A stretch of DNA of 64,000 bases. It comes from Theocolax elegans. Taxonomy: Eukaryota; Arthropoda; Insecta; Hymenoptera; Cerocephalidae. Of this stretch, positions 57,250 through 64,000 are shown piece after piece (position 1 is the first letter of the stretch; every line of letters starts with the position of its first letter). Location of the stretch: positions 12,078,183-12,142,182 of the forward strand of contig CM047431.1 in the NCBI GenBank assembly GCA_026168455.1, read 5' to 3'. The position numbers and the translations under genes were made by a program. The notes beneath the pieces are model-generated. The model saw only the letters and a program-made list of their open reading frames with translations. It did no database searches and was not told the DNA's origin.

Positions 57250-57917
57250 AATTTCCTTTCTTTCTTGAACGTAATTAAAAAATAATGCTAGTTATCTACA
57301 GATGGTAGATCAATTAGTTCAAATTTAATTACAAGTATTATAATCAGCGCTGTAATCGATTACTGATTAATACGCGCATAAATTTGAAATTGGGAAAAAA
57401 ATCAAAATTTATTTTTAATTTGTAAATGGTAAGTATATTTTAACAAAGTGCAATAAATATAGACTGAATTATTATTAATTTTTAAGAAAAAATTTTTAAC
57501 AGTAATTGACAATAATGAATGAATCAATGTTAATATAACTTTAAATTATAGAAATATTAAAGTACAAATAATAATATTTATATGGTTACGTGTTCATTAA
57601 CTATTTTTTTAGTGGTATTTATAAAAGAATTTTTTTAATATTATTGACTTAAGTTTGATGTTAATTAATGATATTACATTTCGTATAGGATTTATTAATA
57701 TTCAAATTTTTGCTACACGTCTATGTGATGAATACGGTCAAAATTGACACACACTACAGTGTATAATGACGGGTCGCAAAAATTTGAATTATAGCTTTAC
57801 CAACTATCTGTGATAATGACTAGCAAATTTTGTTTTCTGATAAATTTTATTGATATTGACTGTTTTTGCTTAATTGGTGTTTGTAAAATTAATTATATCA
57901 TATATAAGTAAAAAAAA
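57250..57917 (+). other. PLE 4 3' UTR, first copy
   Basis: AT-rich non-coding sequence repeated at 58460-59095 and, inverted, at 51495-52026. It stops before the hammerhead, where the second copy begins. Confidence 0.7.
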
Positions 57918-59099
57918 AAAATAAAATATAGAATAATAGCAATATATTCAACAAATAATACAAATGATACTTTGAACTTAAGGTTCATATGTAAATTTTA
58001 TTAAAGAGTCTGGTTTTATGAAACAGAAGGGTATTAGGGTTGTTCCTAAAATTTGTAATGGATTAAGTAATGTTATTGTTAGAGGCAAGGAAAAATTAGA
58101 CAAACTTTGTGAAACAAATTTAGTATACAGAATTAAGTGTATGATTGTGACGCAGCATATATAGGAGAGACAAAAAGGCAATTAAATTGTAGAATAAAAG
58201 AACACGAATCTAATAGTAAAAAGTCGGGTGTGCAATATGTTATAAATGACCATATAACAAAATATGACCATACATTTAATTTTAAAGATGTAGACGTGTT
58301 AGATAGAGAAAAAATTTAGGGGAAAAGACTGATATCAGAGATGACCCATATTAAATTAGAGAAGAATGCCATTAACGTAAAAGATGATACAAAAAATCTT
58401 AGCCAATTTTACAATAACATTGTTAATCAACTCAAATTACGGTCCAAATTGTAATAATTTCCTTTCTTTCTTGAACGTAATTCAAAAATAATGCTAGTTA
58501 TCTACAGATGGTAGATCAATTAGTTCAAATTTAATTACAAGTATTATAATCAGCGCTGTAATCGATTACTGATTAATACGCGCATAAATTTGAAATTGGG
58601 AAAAAATCAAAATTTAATTTTTAATTTGTAAATGGTAAGTATATTTTAACAAAGTGCAATAAATATAGACTGAATTATTATTAATTTTTAAGAAAAAATT
58701 TTTAACAGTAATTGACAATAATGAATGAATCAATGTTAATATAACTTTAAATTATAGAAATATTAAAGTACAAATAATAATATTTATATGGTTACGTGTT
58801 CATTAACTATTTTTTTAGTGGTATTTATAAAAGAATTTTTTTAATATTATTGACTTAAGTTTGATGTTAATTAATGATATTACATTTCGTATAGGATTTA
58901 TTAATATTCAAATTTTTGCTACACGTCTATGTGATGAATACGGTCAAATTGACACACACTACAAGTGTATAATGACGGGTCGCAAAAATTTGAATTATAG
59001 CTTTACCAACTATCTGTGATAATGACTAGCAAATTTTGTTTTCTGATAAATTTTATTGATATTGACTGTTTTTTGCTTAATTGGTGTTCTGTGTTCTAT

Positions 59100-59142
<43 letters not shown>

Positions 59143-59477
59143 TTAAATAAATTCTATGATGTTATATAAGTACGATTCAGAGAAGAAAGGTAAAATAAGT
59201 TAAATAACCTCAATCTTTGTGCAAATTTTAACACTGATGTTTTGCTACTTGCTTTTGCTTTTGATTATAGAGCGACACATTAGAGATACTATGGAAATTA
59301 TGAGAAAAGCCACATATGTGCATTAATTTGACCAAATAGTGAGTAATTATATTTAGATATATATATGCAAAATTGTAAAATGCTGGTGTAACAAATGATT
59401 GTTTCAATAAAGGTATAGCCTGATGAGGATGGAGGACTTCCACCGAAACGTCGCCAATTAAATAAATTAAATGGTTA
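57918..59477 (+). repeat. Second, 5'-truncated PLE 4 copy in tandem
   Basis: Repeats 56700-57880: degenerate start, then CDAAYIGETKRQLN (58140-58190, with one frameshift), the same late TAG, the same 3' UTR, and then the complete 3' end with TTTA repeats and hammerhead that the first copy lacks. Confidence 0.85.
59414..59455 (+). ncRNA. Hammerhead ribozyme (right end of PLE 4)
   Basis: CTGATGAG, stem II GGATGGAGGACTTCCACC, GAAAC, GTCGCC. Consensus core intact. Same motif, inverted, at 51118-51158. Confidence 0.85.
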
Positions 59478-59499
59478 GGTGCTTATTCTGGTTTATTAA

Positions 59500-59856
59500 T
59501 TATTTATTCAATTGCAATCTGGCAAATGCTTTCTCTAATTTATTAATTTCTGTGTCAATATTTTCGGGGTTTTTATTTCGGAATAGATGTAAAGTGGCTT
59601 TTGTTATGCTAGTTAAGAGTCCTTTCAAAATATTAACTTCTTTTTGTAGTTTGTTTATTTTATGATGAGCGTCACCTGCTATTCTACCGATAATTCTATC
59701 TGCGTGTTGCAACTGATCAAGCTCTACTCGTCTTACGTTTGAAACTTGGGAATGCAACCATAACCGATTAGATAGAGCCACGAGATTGCTTTCAATATGA
59801 TGTACTCTATAAAATAAGGATTCTTCGTTTCCAAAAATTTCTATCAGTGGAGGCAT
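59500..59856 (-). CDS. Small coiled-coil-like ORF upstream of element B gag
   Basis: 118 codons, intact. Sequence is strongly helical with heptad-like Leu/Ile spacing (KINKLQKEVNILKGLLTSIT, INKLEKAFARLQLNK). No known domain recognised. If PLE 4 is removed, its stop lies only about 280 bases upstream of gag on the same strand, so it probably belongs to element B as an extra 5' ORF or as a displaced Gag N-terminus. Confidence 0.55.
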   Translation of the reverse strand: MPPLIEIFGNEESLFYRVHHIESNLVALSNRLWLHSQVSNVRRVELDQLQHADRIIGRIAGDAHHKINKLQKEVNILKGLLTSITKATLHLFRNKNPENIDTEINKLEKAFARLQLNK

Positions 59857-59917
59857 TAAAAATTTAAATTTATTTTATGTGTCGTAAATCGAAACAGTTT
59901 ATTTTGAAATTTTTAAG

Positions 59918-59959
<42 letters not shown>
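59918..59959. repeat. TA microsatellite
   Basis: TA repeat at the left end of palindrome P2. Confidence 0.9.
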
Positions 59960-59961
<2 letters not shown>

Positions 59962-61613
59962 GTGGTTCTCTGTGACATCGAAAATGAAAAAAATAAATAT
60001 TGCTATAACTGTGGGAATATGTTTTAGAGGTATCCAGTAGTTCTCCTGAATTTTTTCAGATTTTTTCTGGGCCATTATTTTAAGTTACAGAGAGTCAAAG
60101 TGGACATTTTAGCACTTTTTTGCATTATATGCCCATTTTCATGAATTTTTAGCTCCCAGGGGATGCATTTTTCACTAAAAACATAAGTATGACTTTTTTT
60201 GTAAAATTTTCCGAACTTTTCATTAAAAATACTTTTAAAGACATAAATGTATGCTGTCACACTCTTGTAAGCCTTTTAAACCTTAAATAGTGAAAATCAG
60301 CAATTCTGCTCCGGACTCTGGTAACCTAATACTGTCTAAAAGATGTCTTTTTATAGTCAGAAACTGCCTAAAAATTTCCAGAGTGGGTCTAAATCATTAA
60401 GATCACTTATGATCAAAATATCCGGGAAAAGTGCCCGAAATATTAATAGAAATGTATATTTGTTGCCTTATAACGATGAATCTAGTAGCATGATCATTGA
60501 AAAAAAATTTATGCACTTACCTTGGAATGGTAGAAAAGTATCTCCACTTGTTTCAGTATCCATCTAATCCCCTGTAAGCTGCTAAAAATACAAATATTAT
60601 TATAAAATTATAAAAAATTATTTTTTAAACATTTATAATGCTGGATTTTTAGTTTTACATCCCTTACAAGAATTATAATACTAATCTGAAGGATTACTAT
60701 AAAAGTATCAACATTATTATTATTATTATTCAGCAATACATTGTTTAGATTTCACAAACTGGTCACTGTCATGTTATCCTATTATTCATTATAATTATAT
60801 ATCCGATTTATTTATATATCTTTTGTATTAAATACGTATATTCAGTTATTGTAATAATGATGTTTATATATTTATAGTAATCCTTCAGATTAGTATTATA
60901 ATTCTTGTAAGGGATGTAAAACTAAAAATTCAGCATTATAAATGTTTAAAAATTAATTTTTTACATTTGTATAATAATATTTGTATTTTTAGCAGCTTAC
61001 AGGGGATTAGATGGATACTGAAACAATTGAAGATACTTTTCTACCATTCCAAGGTAAGAGCATAAATTTTTTTGCAATGATCATGCTAATAGATTCATCG
61101 TTATAAGGCAACAAATATACATTTCTATTAATATTTCGGGCACTTTTCCCGGATATTTTGACCATAAGTGATCTTAATGATTTAGACCCACTCTGGAAAT
61201 TTTTAGGCAGTTTCTGACTATAAAAAGACATCTTTTAGACAGCATTAGGTTACCAGAGTCCGGAGCAGAATTGCTCATTTTCACTATTAAGGTTTAAATG
61301 GCTTACAAGAGTGTGACAGCATACATTTATGTCTTTAAAAGTATTTTTAATGAAAAGTTCGGAAAATTTTACAAAAAAAGTCATACTTATGTTTTTAGTG
61401 AAAAATGCATCCGCTGGGAGCTAAAAATTCATGAAAATGGGCATATAATGCAAAAAAGTGCTAAAATGTCCACTATGACTCTCTGTAACTTAAAATAATG
61501 GCCCAGAAAAAATCTGAAAAAATTCAGGAGAACTACTGGATACCTCTAAAACATATTCCCACAGTTATAGCAATATTTATTTTTTTCATCTACGATGTCA
61601 CAGAGAACCACCC
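59960..61613. mobile_element. Long palindromic element P2
   Basis: Starts GGGTGGTTCTCTGTGACATC and ends with its reverse complement. Arms of about 740 bp mirror each other (for example the same stretch beginning near 60343 on plus and 61231 on minus), with a spacer of about 165 bp centred near 60787. Flanked by TA repeats. The mirrored short ORFs are a by-product of the symmetry and show no domain. Same architecture as P1 but unrelated ends. Confidence 0.85.
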
Positions 61614-61619
61614 ATATAT

Positions 61620-61808
61620 ATATTTATCCCAATAGGGGTTTATGCAGCCCAAGAAAGAGAGGGAAGATGCTTACTTTAGCACGTGCGAGAGAGACCTTCG
61701 GGGTTATGCAGCCCGGGCTGCATAAACCTGCCATACCCCCTGTGGGTGTAAGGGAGATAGGGTTATTGGACAGTAACACGTCGGGCTGCATAACACCCGG
61801 TGGGGAAA
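61620..61808. mobile_element. Short TIR element (MITE) in TA repeats
   Basis: Left end ATCCCAATAGGGGTTTATGC, right end roughly its reverse complement (GCATAACACCCGGTGGGGA), both next to TA-rich sequence. The centre is a perfect palindrome GCAGCCCGGGCTGC at about 61707-61720. About 190 bp, no ORF. Confidence 0.65.
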
Positions 61809-62060
61809 TATATATATATATATATAAAAAGGTTATTTATTCATTAATTTTTATAAATTTTTTTTTTTTTTTTTAACTTACATTTAAATACTTAAAAATA
61901 ATTAATATTTTTAATAATCAATAAAATTTTAATATATATTTCCTAAACTTCTATTTTATGTATTTCGAACGGTTTATCTGGTGATGTATATTATTTTATT
62001 ATTTTGTATATATGTATGTTTTAAATTATATGAATATTTTGAATTGACGGATTAATTTTT
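61809..62060. other. AT-rich spacer
   Basis: TA repeats and poly-T followed by AT-rich sequence; nothing recognised. Confidence 0.6.
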
Positions 62061-62495
62061 CTAGATCCATTCCTCGATTTCAAATGGTCTATTAAAATTA
62101 CTCTCGTTGCAGTGACAACAATGATATCTCATCCAATAGAAAATATCGTCGTCCGACTGTTCGTCTAGTACGTAACGGTCTTTTATTTTTCTCGAATATC
62201 TACTTAAATTGCAACGTTTAGATATAATTTGAGATAAATCGCCGATAAATGAGTATATATACTGTGGAAAACCATGGAAGGTAGTTGCACAAATTGACTC
62301 TGCGTCTAGTTTTAGATATTCATAATTTTTACCTAAATATTCAAAACTTTCAACTGTTCCTTTTGATATACCAGTATCACGATATAAATAAACCGTATAC
62401 GGTAGATCCAATTTTAATGAAATGTGATTTAAAATAGATGTAGTTTGAAAATGGTTATCGAACACGGTTTTTTCAGTTAATTCAGATAAACGCAT
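62061..62495 (-). CDS. Hypothetical 144-residue protein with Cys/His cluster
   Basis: Intact ORF MRLSELTEKTVFDNHF ... FEIEEWI on the minus strand in AT-rich DNA. Composition is that of a folded protein, with aromatic-rich segments (FHGFPQYIYSFIGDLSQIIS) and a short Cys/His cluster near the end (WMRYHCCHCNES). I do not recognise the family. Location between a possible element B primer site (62990) and the small ORF at 59500 on the same strand makes an element B accessory gene possible. A virus-derived gene or a single exon of a host gene are the alternatives. Confidence 0.55.
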   Translation of the reverse strand: MRLSELTEKTVFDNHFQTTSILNHISLKLDLPYTVYLYRDTGISKGTVESFEYLGKNYEYLKLDAESICATTFHGFPQYIYSFIGDLSQIISKRCNLSRYSRKIKDRYVLDEQSDDDIFYWMRYHCCHCNESNFNRPFEIEEWI

Positions 62496-62989
62496 TTAGA
62501 TACTATTATTATTTAATTCTATATCAATTAGATTTAATTTATAAGATTATTAAGAAAGTAAGATGCAACTAAGTTAATTATTAAATTCTATATTTTTTTA
62601 TTTTACAAGTTTTTAATATGTAAGGTTATATATATGTATATATATATAAATTTTTATAAAATCAATTTAAAAAAAAATAAAATGGGAAAAATAGTTTATT
62701 GTATACAAAAGATATATATTGCAAATAGTCAAGTTTTTGAAGATTGGAACAATTTTTTTTTTGTTTACCTAACGTTGATTAAACCTAAAAATTCTAGCTA
62801 AGAAAATTCTATTTAAACAGTTATGTGATGAAAATAAAACTATTTCAAGTTATAGTACTTCGCATTTAAAATATCACATAAATGTTTAAGGGTTAATAAA
62901 AGGCGCATGCAACTAGCTTATATATAAAAATAATATATAAAGAGTTTTGTTCAATAAAAGGGTTTATTTGACATAAATAAATTTGTATA
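62496..62989. other. AT-rich region without genes
   Basis: No ORF, hairpin or repeat of note apart from TA-rich runs near 62630-62650. Confidence 0.6.
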
Positions 62990-63013
62990 TCCCACCGCTG
63001 TCACCAAAAATCG
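62990..63013 (-). promoter_or_regulatory. Possible primer-binding site of element B
   Basis: Minus strand reads TGGTGACAGCGGTGGGATA. The TGG start and the overall form resemble insect gypsy/errantivirus primer sites. It lies upstream of gag on the correct strand, but no paired LTR was identified, so this is tentative. Confidence 0.4.
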
Positions 63014-63085
63014 ACTGTGACATTTGTATAATTGCAAACGTCGAGATCTTCTCTTTTCTATCTAATTTAAATACAGAAGTTATTG

Positions 63086-63117
<32 letters not shown>

Positions 63118-63122
63118 ATATA
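63086..63122. repeat. TA microsatellite
   Basis: TA run with one phase break. Confidence 0.85.
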
Positions 63123-63383
63123 TCGCGATAGAAAAATAGTTTTAACAATATCGAGCGGCTAATATCGTTAAAATGGTGGGTTCTTGTCTACGTTAAACCG
63201 TTGAAACGGACCCCATTTATTGAAAACTCTTTATTTTAATCTTCTCTTTTATTTATATATTTTTTTATTTTAAATGGGTATATAATTTCCTCGGATTTAT
63301 TTTGATTATTGAAATATGATTATTTTATTGGAGAAAACTCTGTTCGCAATTTTACTAATATTATGTCGTGTAATTGGATTAAT

Positions 63384-63927
63384 GCTTAGCAGCTCAAAAG
63401 CTAAGCTTTGGATAATGTATTTGGATTTTGGATAAATTATCCCACAATCACAGTTCAACAGCGATTTGTGATTTAATTTATCCTTTTTGCGTTGATTCAA
63501 ATTTTACATAAATATCAAGCAGTTCAACAGCTCCAAATTTATGCAATATTTGATAGCGGATTATTAGCTTTGAATGAAGGAAAGAACCGCAGCTCTGCAG
63601 CGTTTCTATTTGGATTTCTTATTCTAATTTTTCGCAGTGCTACAGCGAAAAATTAAAGAAAGGTAAGGATATGTAATAAAAGATGGAGCCTACGGGCCAC
63701 GACAACCAGATATAATAAATATATATATGTATATATAGATATATGAGATTTGATTAGCATGCAATTAGAGAACGTATGTGCGACTATACAGTCATACATG
63801 CATATGTGCATATATACGTATATACTCACACGAACGTTTAAATACTCGAAACGCAGCACTACAGCGTTATCAAGTAAGAAAAGAGAGAGAGAGAGAGTTA
63901 GTTAGATCCGCAGTTCTACAGCGAATC
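63384..63927. repeat. Array of seven hairpins with a shared 9-base loop
   Basis: Loops (plus strand): AGCTCAAAA 63391, AGTTCAACA 63452, AGTTCAACA 63521, AGCTCTGCA 63591, AGTGCTACA 63636, AGCACTACA 63855, AGTTCTACA 63912. Consensus AGNNCWRMA. Each is enclosed by a different inverted repeat, e.g. GCTTAGC/GCTAAGC (63384), TAATTTTTCGC/GCGAAAAATTA (63625), CATAAATATCAAGC with GCTCCAAATTTATG (63507). Stems differ in sequence yet pair, so this is structure rather than simple repetition. It may continue past the window end. Function unknown. Confidence 0.75.
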
Positions 63928-64000
63928 CTTTTTAGTAAGTTTTAACAAATAATTAATATGCATATAGGTATACATATAACTATTAGATACAAATAAAAAT

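Larger units (their letters stand above)
51014..59490 (+). mobile_element. Penelope-like element 4, with inverted flank, tandem copy and inserted LTR
   Basis: Bounded by the 13-bp duplication GGTGCTTATTCTG (51014-51026 and 59478-59490). The left 51075-52026 is the reverse complement of the right end (58560-59475), so terminal repeats are inverted and each carries a hammerhead. Inside: ORF start, solo LTR, duplicated segment, complete RT-endonuclease ORF, 3' UTR, then a second 5'-truncated copy of the ORF end plus 3' UTR. Inverted and partial tandem copies are usual for Penelope-like elements. Confidence 0.85.

Noticed and set aside
51425..59147. CRISPR-like or satellite arrays
   Set aside because: The regular repeats are simple AAAT/TTTA and TA/TG microsatellites; no spacer-repeat organisation anywhere, and the DNA is eukaryotic.
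60343..61231. Two near-identical 75-codon ORFs on opposite strands
   Set aside because: They are mirror images created by palindrome P2; sequence similarity follows from the inverted arms, not from coding selection.

Overview
This window looks like an arthropod, most probably insect, heterochromatin-like block made almost entirely of nested transposable elements. I found no intact host gene. The evidence for an insect is the element mix: a Waldo/R1-type non-LTR retrotransposon sitting in a TG/CA microsatellite, several Ty3/gypsy LTR elements (one with an envelope gene), and many Penelope-like elements (PLEs) carrying hammerhead ribozymes. Hymenoptera is a guess, not a result. Base composition alternates between AT-rich PLE and palindromic DNA and GC-rich LTRs.

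Layout. 1-1640: AT-rich DNA with a 996-bp near-perfect palindrome in a TA microsatellite. 1728-15411: a complete but mutated Ty3/gypsy element (element A) with 1.4-kb LTRs, a 4-bp target duplication (ACGG), tRNA-Arg-type primer site, polypurine tract, gag, protease-RT-RNase H, integrase, and a tandemly duplicated 3' region that encodes a zinc-knuckle ORF. 15412-16775: hairpin repeat and a tRNA-like sequence. 16776-24160: PLE fragments, broken by an 8-bp-TSD TIR transposon and a solo LTR, next to a decayed transposase-like gene that is itself split by another PLE. 24579-31034: a TIR element containing the Waldo-like element, which in turn contains a solo LTR.

31235-36000: end of a gypsy element, a 100-N assembly gap, two more transposase-like pseudogene pieces and a 5'-inverted PLE. 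35857-40936: gypsy element C (minus strand, 5' LTR, gag, protease, start of RT). 42205-50750 (and probably on to about 63000): gypsy/errantivirus-like element B on the minus strand with gag, pro-pol, env and a lysine-rich downstream ORF. Its pol carries a TARG1-like macrodomain between RNase H and integrase. B is interrupted at its 5' side by an 8.4-kb PLE (51027-59477), which itself took a solo LTR and then a 1.9-kb tandem duplication. 59960-61808: two TIR/palindromic elements in TA repeats. 62061-62495: an intact ORF of unknown function. 63384-63927: seven hairpins that share a loop sequence but have different stems.

The genes do not act together as a cellular pathway. The coherent units are the retroelements: A (replication genes plus an extra zinc-knuckle ORF), B (retrovirus-like, with macrodomain, AT-hook, envelope and accessory ORFs), the Waldo ORF1/ORF2 pair, and the PLE RT-endonuclease ORFs. 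Nearly all carry stops or frameshifts. The most novel-looking items are the macrodomain in element B, the conserved-loop hairpin array at the right edge, and the dense TCCAGCACC motif in element A.
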